DNA from: Streptomyces sp. RPT161
GTDB lineage: Bacteria; Actinomycetota; Actinomycetes; Streptomycetales; Streptomycetaceae
Direction: 5' to 3'
Length of the DNA: 64,000 nt
Assembly (NCBI RefSeq): GCF_027533845.1
Contig: NZ_JAPZVN010000001.1
Span: 1 to 64,000, forward strand
In this document: positions 32,274-41,152 of the stretch, in pieces
Layout: each line of letters begins with the position of its first letter
Position numbering within the stretch: position 1 is the first letter of the stretch
Program-made: the position numbers and the translations under genes
The notes under the pieces: model-generated
What the model saw: the letters and a program-made list of their open reading frames with translations, nothing else
Databases searched by the model: none
Told to the model about the DNA's origin: nothing

Positions 32274-35234
32274 CGTGTTCTGCTGGTCAGAGGACACCCC
32301 CCGAAGCCCCATCCCGCTACCCGCGGGTACGACATCGCGTTCCGCGCACATCGGCACCGGGTAGCCGCCGCGGGCCAGCGAGCCGCGCAGCCGCGGTTCG
32401 TCCAGCGGCCCGGAGAACGCCATGCCCTGCCCGTGCGTGCACCCCATCTCGCGCAGCGCCACCACCTGCTCGGGTCGGTCCACGCCGTCGGCCACCGAGC
32501 GCAGGCCGAGGTCGCGGGCGATCCGCAGCAGCCCGGCGGTGATCTTGTGTACCCGGGCCGACTCCACCAGGTCCGCGGTGAAGGCCCGGTCCAGCCGCAC
32601 CACGTCGACCGGCAGCCTGCGCAGCGCCAGCATGCCCGCGTAGCCGGTGCCGAACCCCTCCAGCGCGATGGTCACCCCCGCGCGGCGCAGCGCGAGCAGC
32701 CGCCGCTCCAACTCGTCCAGGCAGATCCCCGGATCGTGGCCGGTGAGCGCCAGCACCAGCGCACCGGCGGGCAGCTCATGGCGGGCCAGCAGCGACTCCA
32801 CCGTCTTGGGCGGCAGATCGCGGCCCATCAACCGCCGCGCCGACATCCGCACCGACACCGGCACCCGATGTCCCATACGGTGCCGGTGCGCGGCCTGTTC
32901 GACGGCCTGCTCCAGCATCCAGCGGCTGACCTCGGCGCGGTCCTCGTCCACCTCCCGGCGTTGGTCGGCGAGCCGCAGGAACTCGGCCGGGGTGAACAGG
33001 ATGCCCTGGGCGGACCGCCAGCGGGCCTGCGCCTCGACGGCGTCCACCACTCCGCTCTCCAGGTCCACCACGGGCTGGTGCAGCAAGGTGAACTCGCCTT
33101 TGTCCAGGGCGTTTCGCAGCCGTTCGGCCAGCTCCGCGCGGCGCGCCACCTCGGCCTGCATCTGCGGCGCGTACACCTCCACGCGGTTCTTGCCCGCGGA
33201 CTTCGCCCGGTACATGGCCAGGTCGGCGTTGCGCATCAGCTCGGCCGGGCCGATGCCGGGTCCGGCGAAGGCCACGCCGATGCTGGCGGCCACCCGTACC
33301 GTGGTCTCCCCGACCCGCTGCCCGGTGCGCTCGGCGGTGGTGCCGCGCGCGCCGTCGGACGGGCCGCCGCGGGCCGCGTTGCCCGCCAGTACGGCGTAGG
33401 GCTCGGACAGGGTCATCCGCAGCCGTTCGGCGATCTCCACTATCTGCTGCTCGCGCACGTGCCGGTCACCCTTGCCACCACAGATGAGGGCGGCGAACTC
33501 GTCGCCGCCCAGCCGTGCCGCCGTGTCCCCGGCCCGTACCGACTCCTGGAGCCTGCGGGCGGCCTGGATGAGGAGTTCGTCCCCGGCCTGGTGGCCCACG
33601 GTGTCGTTGACCGCCTTGAAGCCGTCCAGGTCGATGTAGAGCACGGCGGCCTCGCCGTCGTCGGCTCGGCGGCCGCCGAGCGCCTGTCGTACCCGCTCGG
33701 AGAACAGCGCGCGGTTGGGCAGGTCGGTGAGCGGGTCGTGGGAGGCGTTGTGCTGCAACTGGGCCTGGAGCCGTACCCGTTCGGTCACATCGCGGCTGTT
33801 GAAGATCAGGCCGCCCTGGTAGCGGTTGACGGAGGACTCCACGTTGAGCCAGCCGCCGTCGCCGGAGCGGATGCGGCACTCGATACGGGTGGCGGGCTCC
33901 TCGGAGGGCGGTGCGGCAAGGAACCGCCGCACCTCGTGCAGCACTCTGCCGAGGTCCTCCGGATGGATGTGCGACGCGAGTTCGGTGCCCACCATCTGCT
34001 CGGCGTCCCGCCCGTAGACACCCTTGGCGGCGGGGCTGACGTAGCGCAGGACGCCGGTGTGCGCGGCGATCATGATCACATCGCTGGACCCCTGGACCAG
34101 GGAGCGGAAGTGGTTCTCCTTCTGGGCCAGTTCCTGGGTCAGCGCGATGTTGTCGAGCAGCATGATGCCCTGGCGCGCCACCAGTACGAGGGCGACCGTG
34201 CAGCCGGTGAACAGCACCACCCGGTCGATCTTCCGACCGTTGAGCACGTTGTACAGGATCCCCAACGTGCAGACGGCGGCGGCGAGATACGGGGTGAGCG
34301 CGCCCAGCGAACCGTTGCCCCTGGGGTCCGGTGAGCCGTGCGGCGGTACCGTACGGCGGGTTGTGTCCCGTTTGCCGACCCATGGCGCGTACGCCAGCAG
34401 TATGCTCCCGGCGAACCAGCCCGCGTCGAGGATCTGCCCCGAGCGGTAGTGCTCACGCAGCAGCGGCGAGGTGAACAGCGCGTCGCACAGCACGGTCAGG
34501 GCGAGTGCCGCGATCGCGGTGTTGACCGCGGAGCGGTTGGCCGAGGAGCGCCTGAAGTGCAACGCCAGCACCATGGAAACCAACATGATGTCCAGTACCG
34601 GATAGGCCAGCGACAGTGCGATGCTGGCCGTGCTGCGGCCGTCCCACTGCGCGGTACGGGCCAGCGCCAGGCTCCAGGTCAACGTCAGCAGCGAGCCGCC
34701 GATCAACCAGGCGTCCAGGCCGAGGCAGATCCAACCCGCCCTGTTCACCGGGCGTTTGGCGAGCACCAGCAGGCCGATGATGGCCGGCGGTGCGAACAGC
34801 AGGAAGCAGAAGTCGGCGGCGGAGGCCCGGGGTACGGCCTCGCGCAGCACCAGTTCGTACCATCCCCAGACGGCGTTGCCCGCCGCGACCATCGCGGAGG
34901 AGACGGCGAACAGCACCCAGGCGGGCCGGTTCCGGCCGGGGACGGAGCGCGCGTACCACAGGCACGACGCACAGGCGGTCAACGCTGCGCCGGACAGCCC
35001 GAAGTCACCCATGAACTGCGCGAGGGCGGGCGAGCCCCAGCCCAGGGCGGCGCCGGCGGCGTAGCCGCCACAGAGCACGGCGACGAGGAGTTGGGGCACG
35101 AGTGCCGTCCGTCCGCCAGCGGCGGACGGACCGGAGAGCACCGCCCCGGACGCGCTCATCCGACCGCCCGGCACCGCACCCGGCGGTGTGTCCGTACCGG
35201 TGAGAATCTCCATTCGCCGCACATCGCCCGTCAT
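32262..35234 (-). CDS. Membrane PAS-GGDEF-EAL protein with degenerate EAL domain
   Basis: Protein of about 990 residues: roughly nine membrane helices (about 45-365), a PAS domain (from about 375, NHFRSLVQGSSDVIMI), GGDEF (signature [10 protein letters not shown], about 575) and EAL (about 730-960). The GGDEF signature is intact, so c-di-GMP synthesis is plausible. The EAL domain has lost key positions: EAQ for EAL, SVRMSARR where the metal-binding Asn is expected, LEGFGTGY for DDFGTGY, VRLDRAF for KIDxxF and ADGVD for AEGVE, so phosphodiesterase activity is unlikely. The position between ilvB and a dehydrogenase gene matches the S. coelicolor SCO5511 (CdgF-like) locus as I recall it. The start is uncertain; I used the ATG at 35234. 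Confidence 0.88.
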   Translation of the reverse strand: MTGDVRRMEILTGTDTPPGAVPGGRMSASGAVLSGPSAAGGRTALVPQLLVAVLCGGYAAGAALGWGSPALAQFMGDFGLSGAALTACASCLWYARSVPGRNRPAWVLFAVSSAMVAAGNAVWGWYELVLREAVPRASAADFCFLLFAPPAIIGLLVLAKRPVNRAGWICLGLDAWLIGGSLLTLTWSLALARTAQWDGRSTASIALSLAYPVLDIMLVSMVLALHFRRSSANRSAVNTAIAALALTVLCDALFTSPLLREHYRSGQILDAGWFAGSILLAYAPWVGKRDTTRRTVPPHGSPDPRGNGSLGALTPYLAAAVCTLGILYNVLNGRKIDRVVLFTGCTVALVLVARQGIMLLDNIALTQELAQKENHFRSLVQGSSDVIMIAAHTGVLRYVSPAAKGVYGRDAEQMVGTELASHIHPEDLGRVLHEVRRFLAAPPSEEPATRIECRIRSGDGGWLNVESSVNRYQGGLIFNSRDVTERVRLQAQLQHNASHDPLTDLPNRALFSERVRQALGGRRADDGEAAVLYIDLDGFKAVNDTVGHQAGDELLIQAARRLQESVRAGDTAARLGGDEFAALICGGKGDRHVREQQIVEIAERLRMTLSEPYAVLAGNAARGGPSDGARGTTAERTGQRVGETTVRVAASIGVAFAGPGIGPAELMRNADLAMYRAKSAGKNRVEVYAPQMQAEVARRAELAERLRNALDKGEFTLLHQPVVDLESGVVDAVEAQARWRSAQGILFTPAEFLRLADQRREVDEDRAEVSRWMLEQAVEQAAHRHRMGHRVPVSVRMSARRLMGRDLPPKTVESLLARHELPAGALVLALTGHDPGICLDELERRLLALRRAGVTIALEGFGTGYAGMLALRRLPVDVVRLDRAFTADLVESARVHKITAGLLRIARDLGLRSVADGVDRPEQVVALREMGCTHGQGMAFSGPLDEPRLRGSLARGGYPVPMCAERDVVPAGSGMGLRGVSSDQQNTALT

Positions 35235-35264
35235 CCCCCTCGCGTCCTGAAGCGCGTCCTGAAG

Positions 35265-35299
35265 TGTCCGGTCTCCGGTTCTCGGCAACCGACCGGACA
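35265..35299. repeat. Hairpin upstream of the GGDEF gene
   Basis: TGTCCGGT / ACCGGACA arms enclose an inner CGGTT / AACCG stem with a 6-base loop and a small bulge. It lies in the 244-base region between the hydroxyacid dehydrogenase and the GGDEF gene, which also has a 10-bp palindrome CCCGATCGGG at 35369-35378. It could be a weak terminator or part of an mRNA leader. Confidence 0.45.
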
Positions 35300-35478
35300 G
35301 TTTCGTTCCGGTGCGCGTTGTTCATCTCCGGTGCGCGCCAGGGCCAAGCGTGGCCTGTTCGGCGCACCCCCGATCGGGACGATACACCAGATCCGTCACT
35401 CAGGGACATAGCTCCTCTACACAGCGTAATCGGGCAGATGATGGCGGTTTCGGAGCGTGTTCATCTGATGCCTTTCGG

Positions 35479-36435
35479 TCAGAACTTCGGGGGCTCGGGG
35501 GCGCTGACGGTGTTGCGCAGCGGCTCCCCGGTGAGGTAACGGCGCAGTTGCTCAACGAGTAGGCGCCGGGCGCGCGGCGGGAACGCGGAGGAACTCCCGC
35601 CCACATGCGGGGAGATGAGTACTCCCGGCGCGTGCCACAGCGGATGCCCTGGAGGCAGCGGTTCCGGGTCGGTGACGTCGAGGGCCGCGGTCAGCCGTCC
35701 TGACTCCAGCTCGGCCAGCAGCGCCTTGGTGTCCACCACGGCGCCGCGCCCCACGTTGACCAGCAGGGCGCCGTCCGGCATCCGGGCCAGGAACTCCGCG
35801 TTCACCAGGTGCCGGGTCTCCTCGGTGAGCGGGGTCACCAGGATCACCACATCGGCGCCGGGCAGCAGCCGCGGCAGCTCGGCCATGGCGTGCACCGGGC
35901 CGCGTTCGGCCTCCCGCGCCGAACGCGCCACCCGCACCACCTCGCACTCGAACGGGGTGAGCCGGTCCTCGATCGCGGCGCCGATCGCACCGTAACCGAC
36001 GATGACCACCGTCCGGTCGGCCAGCGCCGGGTACATCCCGGCGTACCACTTCTCGTTGTCCTGGCCCCGCACGAAGCGCGGGATGCCGCGCAGTGAAGCG
36101 AGGGTGAGGGTGACCGCCAACTCGGCGGTGCTGGCGTCGTGCACCCCGCGGGCGTTGCACAGCACCGTCTCCCGCGGCACCTCGTCCTGTACGTGGTCGA
36201 CCCCGGCGGTGAGCGTCTGCACCACGCCGGGCCGGGCGCCGTGGCGCAGCGGCCGGGTGGCGACCTCGGCGCCGCGCATGTACGGCGGTACGTAGAAGTC
36301 GATGTTACGGGGGTCGGCCGGGAACTCGTCCTCGCCGTCCCAGCGCACGTACTCGGGCCCCTCGGGGAGCCCGTCGATGGTGGCCGGGTCCATCGGCAGC
36401 CAGACCGTCACGGGAGTGTTCGCGCTTCGCACCAT
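35479..36435 (-). CDS. 2-hydroxyacid dehydrogenase family protein
   Basis: Protein of 318 residues with the D-2-hydroxyacid dehydrogenase fold. The NAD loop is VVIVGYGAIGAAIEDRL; catalytic Arg is in NVGRGAVVDT, Glu in TDPEPLP and His in ISPHVGGSS. It is distinct from the paralogue at 4229-5314, with little similarity outside these motifs. The ATG at 36435 lacks a clear Shine-Dalgarno, and CATAGC about 10 bases upstream might serve as a -10, so it may be leaderless. It is divergent from an aldo/keto reductase gene. Substrate unknown; phosphonate or glyoxylate/hydroxypyruvate reductase-like activity is possible. Confidence 0.87.
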   Translation of the reverse strand: MVRSANTPVTVWLPMDPATIDGLPEGPEYVRWDGEDEFPADPRNIDFYVPPYMRGAEVATRPLRHGARPGVVQTLTAGVDHVQDEVPRETVLCNARGVHDASTAELAVTLTLASLRGIPRFVRGQDNEKWYAGMYPALADRTVVIVGYGAIGAAIEDRLTPFECEVVRVARSAREAERGPVHAMAELPRLLPGADVVILVTPLTEETRHLVNAEFLARMPDGALLVNVGRGAVVDTKALLAELESGRLTAALDVTDPEPLPPGHPLWHAPGVLISPHVGGSSSAFPPRARRLLVEQLRRYLTGEPLRNTVSAPEPPKF

Positions 36436-36589
36436 GCTCTGGAGGCTATGCGATGGCCTGTACGAACGCGCCTTCTACCGGCGCGTTACCTTGGGGGGCG
36501 CCCTGCTGGTCAGCGCTGCGGCGCGGAGCGCCTCCTTCGAGAGCGGTGGGGGGGCGACGGGCGGGAAGCTTCAGGAGGACGGGGCCAAG

Positions 36590-37582
36590 GTGGAGCGCAG
36601 GTCGATCGGTGCGGCAGCCCTCGAAGTGGGCGCGGTGGGGCTGGGTTGCATGCCGATGAGTTGGGCGTACACCACTTCGCAGCAGGACGGCGAGGGCTCG
36701 TTGCGCGCCGTGCACGCGGCACTCGACGCGGGCACCACGCTGCTCGACACGGCCGACATGTACGGCCCGTTCACCAACGAGCTTCTGGTGGGGCGGGTGT
36801 TGAAGGAGCGGCGGCAGGATGCCTTCCTCTCCACCAAGTGCGGTCTGCTCGTCGGCGACCAGCACATCGTGGCCAACGGCCGCCCCGGCTACATAAGAAG
36901 GGCCTGCGACGCCTCGCTGCGCCGGTTGCAGACCGATGTGATCGACCTGTACCAGCTGCACCGGGTGGACCCCGAGGTACCGATCGAGGAGACCTGGGGC
37001 GCGATGGCGGAACTTGTCGCCGCGGGCAAGGTGCGTTCGCTGGGGTTGTGCGCGGTGGGCGCGCGCGGCAACCGGCGCTACGGAACGGGATTGCACACCG
37101 AGACGGTGCGCCAGCTGGAGCGGGCGCAGCAGGTGTTCCCGGTGAGCTGTGTGCAGGCCGAGCTGTCGGTGTGGGCCAGGGAGGCGCTGGATGAGTTGCT
37201 GCCGTGGTGCGCGGTGCGCGGCGTCGGCCTGATGGCGGCGATGCCGCTCGGCAACGGCTTCCTGACCAGCACGCTCACCCCGGGCCAGGGCTTCGAACCG
37301 GACGACGTACGAGCCCGGCATCCGCGGTTCACGGCCGAGATGATGGCCGCCAACCAGCCCATCGTGGCCGGCTTGCGCCGGGTCGCGGTACGGCACGGGG
37401 CGACTCCCGGGCAGGTCGCGCTGGCCTGGGTGCTGGCGCAAGGCCGGCACGTGGTGCCGGTACCGGGCACGAAGCGGGCCCACTGGGCCCGGGAGAACGC
37501 GGCGGCGGCGGAACTACGGCTGTCTGCGGCGGACTTGGCGGAAGTCACGGGTTTGCCGCCTGCCAGGGGGTCGTGGGACTGA
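36590..37582 (+). CDS. Aldo/keto reductase
   Basis: NADPH-dependent oxidoreductase of 330 residues with a TIM-barrel AKR fold. The catalytic tetrad is Asp and Tyr in LLDTADMYGP, Lys in LSTKCGLL and His in YQLHRVD. The C-terminal cofactor-binding block GTPGQVALAWVLAQG... and VPVPGTKRAHWARENAAA is typical of the AKR13/YakC-like group. The GTG at 36590 is chosen because homology begins there (VERRSIGAAALEVGAVGLG) and AGGAGG lies about 10 bases upstream. It appears monocistronic, followed by a hairpin. It may reduce aldehydes; the substrate is unknown. Confidence 0.88.
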   Translation: MERRSIGAAALEVGAVGLGCMPMSWAYTTSQQDGEGSLRAVHAALDAGTTLLDTADMYGPFTNELLVGRVLKERRQDAFLSTKCGLLVGDQHIVANGRPGYIRRACDASLRRLQTDVIDLYQLHRVDPEVPIEETWGAMAELVAAGKVRSLGLCAVGARGNRRYGTGLHTETVRQLERAQQVFPVSCVQAELSVWAREALDELLPWCAVRGVGLMAAMPLGNGFLTSTLTPGQGFEPDDVRARHPRFTAEMMAANQPIVAGLRRVAVRHGATPGQVALAWVLAQGRHVVPVPGTKRAHWARENAAAAELRLSAADLAEVTGLPPARGSWD

Positions 37583-37634
37583 GGGTTGCCCGGCGGCGGT
37601 TTGGTCGCGGTGGGTTGGAGACCACCGGTCTGGG

Positions 37635-37662
37635 CCGTCGCGGTTGCTCACCACCGCGACGG
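37635..37662 (+). terminator. Terminator of the aldo/keto reductase gene
   Basis: Perfect 10-bp stem (CCGTCGCGGT / ACCGCGACGG) with an 8-base loop, followed by GTCCCTTT, 52 bases past the stop. A second small hairpin (CCGGGG-CTAA-CCCCGG) follows at 37671-37686. Confidence 0.7.
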
Positions 37663-37735
37663 GTCCCTTTCCGGGGCTAACCCCGGCCCCCATCAGGCAG
37701 AGCCCTTTCGCGAGTTGCCCCCGATGAGAGCCGTC

Positions 37736-37786
37736 GCGGCGGGAGGGGCGTGCCCCACCCCCGTGGGGGCGCGCGCCTCCCGCCGC
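37736..37786 (-). terminator. Terminator of the large LuxR gene
   Basis: Perfect 11-bp outer stem (GCGGCGGGAGG / CCTCCCGCCGC) enclosing an inner GC hairpin, immediately after the LuxR stop on the minus strand. Confidence 0.75.
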
Positions 37787-37788
37787 CG

Positions 37789-40700
37789 TCAGTGGGGAGC
37801 CGCTGGGGCGGGTTCCGGGGCGAACAGCCTCAGGCGGTGCGCCAGCGCCGCCGCCTCACCGCGGTTGGAGACCGCCAACTTGGCCAGGATGTTGGAGACA
37901 TGGACGCTCGCCGTCTTCGGCGAGATGAACAGTTCCTCGGCGATCCGCCGGTTGCTCCGCCCCGCCGCGACCAACCGCAGCACATCGCGCTCGCGTGGCG
38001 TCAGGCCCAACTCCTCGGCCGGGTCCTGGCCGTCGCCGTCGGACGTCTCGTCCAACGACAGGCGGGCCCGCCGGGCCAGCAGCTGTGTGCCCTCGCGCAG
38101 TGGACCGGCGCCCATTCGCTCGGCGGCCGCGTGGGCCAGGGCGAGCGGACGCGCGGCGCGCTGCCGGGCCTCGCCGTCCGCGCCGGAGGCGAGCAGCGCA
38201 CGCGCCCACTGGAACCGGGCGGTCGCCAACTGGTACGGCCGCTCCAGCGGTTCGAAGGCGGCGACCACCTCGGCCCACAGCCCGGGGGTGTCCCGGCCCT
38301 CGGCGCGCAGCAGTTCGGCGTCCACCAGCCGTGCGTACGCCTGCCACACCGGGACGGTGCCGGGCAGCCGTCGCGCCGCGAGCCGTATGCGGCCCAGGAC
38401 TTCGGCCCGGTCCGGTGCGGCGACGGGCAGCCCACCGGCGTCCGCCTCCGCGCTGGCCGCCGCGAGCAGCAGCGGCCAGGCGTGCCGCTGGGTGCCGGGC
38501 GGGAAGCCCTCCGCCAGCGCCTCGTCCAGTGCGGCGCGGGCGTCCTGGATCCGGCCGCGGGCCGCGGCGAGGCTGAGGGTCTGCCGCAGCGTGGGGATGG
38601 TGTACTGCGGCTGCGGATTGTGGGTGCCGTAGTGTTCGCGGGAGACGGCCAGTTCACGCTCGGCGGTGTCCAGCTCGCCCCGGGCCAGTGCGAGTTGGGT
38701 GAGTCTGCTGGCCGCGGCGGCGCGGGGGTTGGCTCCAGCGGCCAGGCGCCGCGCGGACAGCGCCGCTTCCTCGGCTTCGGCCCAACGCCCGAGTGAGAAC
38801 AGCGACTCCGCGAGGTTGCAGTACAACCACGCCCTGGCGTCGGACAGTCCGAACCGGCGCACCACCTCGACGCCCCTGAGCGCCGCCTGAACCGCCTGGT
38901 CGGAGCGGCCGACCCCTTCGAGGGCGGAGGCGTAGTTGACGTAGCAGCGGCCGAGCACGCCGACGTTGCCGATCTCGGTGACCCGCTCGCACAGCTCGGC
39001 CATCTCGGCCAGGCCGTCCGCGACATCTCCGGAGTCCACCTTGAGCCAGCCGAGGGTGAGCCTGGCGTGCACTTCGGTGCCCTCGGCGCCCACCAACCGG
39101 GCCAGTTCCACCGCCCGTTCCGCCGTGCTGAACGCTTCGGGGCCCGGCTCGTGCAGCGCGCACCAGCCCGCCACCTGGGCCAGCACCTCGGCATGTACTG
39201 CGGACGGCGGCAGACCGCGCACCAGTTCCTGGGCGCGGCTGAGTTCCGCCCAACCGTCGCCCCGGCCCAGGCCCTCCAGCAGCTTGCCGCGCTGGGTCCA
39301 GAACCAGGCGGCGCGCAGGGCGTCCGCACCGTCGTCCAGGGCGCGCAGCGCCCGCTTGATGATGGACAGCGCCCGCTCGCGCTCTCCGGACAGATGGGCG
39401 GCGACCACCGTCTCGGCGAGCAGGTCGAGGTGGCTGAGCGCCTCGTCGTCGCAGCCGCAGGCCGGGTACACGTCCACCTGGTCGAAGGGGCGCTGCGCCT
39501 GGCGGATGTGCGGCGGGGTGTCCTCCCACAGCTCCAACGCCCGGTCCAGCAGCCGCATCTGCTCCGCGTAGGCGTACCGACGGCGGGCGTCCACGGAGGC
39601 GGCGAGCACCGCGGGCAGCGCCTTGGCCGGGTCATGGGCGTGGTACCAGTAGCTGGCCAGCCGGGCCGCGCGCTGGTCGGCGCGGACCAGCGCGGGATCG
39701 GCCTCCAGGGCTTCGGCGTAACGGCGGTTGAGCCGGGAGCGCTCGCCGGGCAGCAGATCGTCGACCACCGCCTCCCGGACCAGGGCGTGCCGGAACCGGT
39801 AGCCGTCGCCGTCGGCGGTGGGCAGCAGGATGTTGGCGCCGACGGCGTCCCGCAGCGCCTCGATCAACTGCTCCTCCCCGAGCCCGGCCACCGCGGCGAG
39901 TAGCGGATACTCCACCTCGGAGCCGCCCTCGGCGGTGATCCGCACCACCCGCTGGGCGTCCTCCGTCAGCGCCTCGACCCTTACCAGCAGCAGGTCGCGC
40001 AGCGATTCGCTCAGTCCGCTCCCGCAGCCCTTGGCGATGCTGCGCGCCAACTCCTCGACGAAGAAGGCGTTTCCCTCGGAGCGCTCGAAGACCCGGTCGA
40101 CCAGGGCGGGGCCGGGCTCGGTGCCGTTGATCCCGGCCAACTGGGCGTGCACCTCGGCCCGGTTGAAGCGGCGCAGCTCGATGCGGCGCACCACGCGCAT
40201 GCGGTCGGTCTCGGCGAGGAACGGCCGCAGCGGATGGCGGCGGTGGATGTCGTCGGAGCGGTAGGTGGCGATCACCACCAGCCGGGCCCGGTGCGGCGAG
40301 CGGAACAGATAGCCGAGCAGTTCGCGGGTGGAGCTGTCCGCCCAGTGCAGGTCCTCGATGGCGACGACCAGCGTACGGTCCGCGGCGAGCCGCTCCAGCA
40401 GCCGGGCGGTCAGCTCGAACAGCCGGGCCCGGCCGGTCTCGTTGTGCGCCTCGCGGGTGGCCTCGCCCAACTCCGGCAGCAGCCGGGCCAGTTCACCCTC
40501 CACTCCGGCGGCGGCCGTGGCCAGCTCGTCCCCCAACTGCCGGTGCAGTACCCGCAGCACGGTGGCCACCGGGGCGAACGGCAGCCCGTCGCAGCCCATT
40601 TCGACGCAGCCGCCGGTCGCGGTGACCGCGCCCGCGGCGCGGCAGCGGCCCAGGAACTCCTCAAGCAGCCTGCTCTTGCCGACCCCCGCCTCGCCGCCGA

Positions 40701-40881
40701 CCAGCAACGCCTGCGGCTCGCCCGCGTTGGCGCGGGCGAGCGCGGCGTCGAGGTCGGTCAGCTCGCGGATGCGGCCGACGAACACCGGGGACACGGGCTG
40801 CGTCTGCACGATGCCGAGCATCGCACAGGGGTCTGACAATCCGGTGCGCGGTGTACTGCGGACCGGCGCGATGGCCGTCAT
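37789..40881 (-). CDS. Large LuxR family (LAL) ATP-binding regulator
   Basis: Protein of 1030 residues. The N-terminal AAA-type ATPase has Walker A GGEAGVGKSRLLEEF (about 65) and Walker B VVAIEDLHWAD. A long helical TPR-like middle follows, and the C-terminal LuxR helix-turn-helix is clear (LTPRERDVLRLVAAGRSNRR, then AEELFISPKTASVHV). LAL/MalT-like regulators are activated by a ligand and ATP and often control secondary metabolism or transport. It starts 9 bases after a 56-residue gene on the same strand, so the two are co-transcribed, and the MMPL exporter gene beyond that is a plausible target. The start is uncertain: the ATG at 40881 lacks a good ribosome-binding site, and an ATG 20 codons further in (MLGIVQTQ) is possible. 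Confidence 0.9.
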   Translation of the reverse strand: MTAIAPVRSTPRTGLSDPCAMLGIVQTQPVSPVFVGRIRELTDLDAALARANAGEPQALLVGGEAGVGKSRLLEEFLGRCRAAGAVTATGGCVEMGCDGLPFAPVATVLRVLHRQLGDELATAAAGVEGELARLLPELGEATREAHNETGRARLFELTARLLERLAADRTLVVAIEDLHWADSSTRELLGYLFRSPHRARLVVIATYRSDDIHRRHPLRPFLAETDRMRVVRRIELRRFNRAEVHAQLAGINGTEPGPALVDRVFERSEGNAFFVEELARSIAKGCGSGLSESLRDLLLVRVEALTEDAQRVVRITAEGGSEVEYPLLAAVAGLGEEQLIEALRDAVGANILLPTADGDGYRFRHALVREAVVDDLLPGERSRLNRRYAEALEADPALVRADQRAARLASYWYHAHDPAKALPAVLAASVDARRRYAYAEQMRLLDRALELWEDTPPHIRQAQRPFDQVDVYPACGCDDEALSHLDLLAETVVAAHLSGERERALSIIKRALRALDDGADALRAAWFWTQRGKLLEGLGRGDGWAELSRAQELVRGLPPSAVHAEVLAQVAGWCALHEPGPEAFSTAERAVELARLVGAEGTEVHARLTLGWLKVDSGDVADGLAEMAELCERVTEIGNVGVLGRCYVNYASALEGVGRSDQAVQAALRGVEVVRRFGLSDARAWLYCNLAESLFSLGRWAEAEEAALSARRLAAGANPRAAAASRLTQLALARGELDTAERELAVSREHYGTHNPQPQYTIPTLRQTLSLAAARGRIQDARAALDEALAEGFPPGTQRHAWPLLLAAASAEADAGGLPVAAPDRAEVLGRIRLAARRLPGTVPVWQAYARLVDAELLRAEGRDTPGLWAEVVAAFEPLERPYQLATARFQWARALLASGADGEARQRAARPLALAHAAAERMGAGPLREGTQLLARRARLSLDETSDGDGQDPAEELGLTPRERDVLRLVAAGRSNRRIAEELFISPKTASVHVSNILAKLAVSNRGEAAALAHRLRLFAPEPAPAAPH

Positions 40882-40890
40882 ACCGGCTGG

Positions 40891-41061
40891 TCAGCCGACC
40901 AGGCGCGGGTGGATGAGGGAGCGCAGCCGGGCCACCGCACGACCGCGGGCGGGCGGCGCGTCGTCCTGGCCGCGGCGCGCCTCCTGGGCCCGCCGCCACT
41001 TGCAGGCGTCCCGCCGCAGCTCGGCGGCGCGGGACCGGATCTCGGACTCGTAGTAGTACAT
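40891..41061 (-). CDS. Small 56-residue protein before the LuxR regulator
   Basis: The protein begins MYYYESEIRSRAAELRRDAC and is rich in Arg and Ala, ending RSLIHPRLVG. I recall similar short proteins starting MYYY...RAAELR in other streptomycetes, but no function. The ATG at 41061 has a purine-rich GGGGGAG a few bases upstream. The stop codon overlaps a perfect inverted repeat CTGGTC-AGCC-GACCAG (40887-40902) and lies 9 bases before the LuxR start, which suggests translational coupling. A basic peptide could bind nucleic acid or the neighbouring regulator, but this is a guess. Confidence 0.65.
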   Translation of the reverse strand: MYYYESEIRSRAAELRRDACKWRRAQEARRGQDDAPPARGRAVARLRSLIHPRLVG

Positions 41062-41152
41062 GACTCCCCCTGTGAACGTGGTGACTTGGGCTTTTCGATC
41101 TGCCCCAAGCCTCGTCTCCCAGGGGGTGCGCCACATCGGGCGAGTTACCGAT

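Noticed and set aside
35005-35409. A 134-codon minus-strand frame with GAGGAG before its ATG, overlapping the start of the GGDEF gene
   Set aside because: The ribosome-binding site is only 2 bases from the ATG, the peptide is Arg/Gly-rich without similarity, and most of it overlaps the membrane domain of the GGDEF gene.
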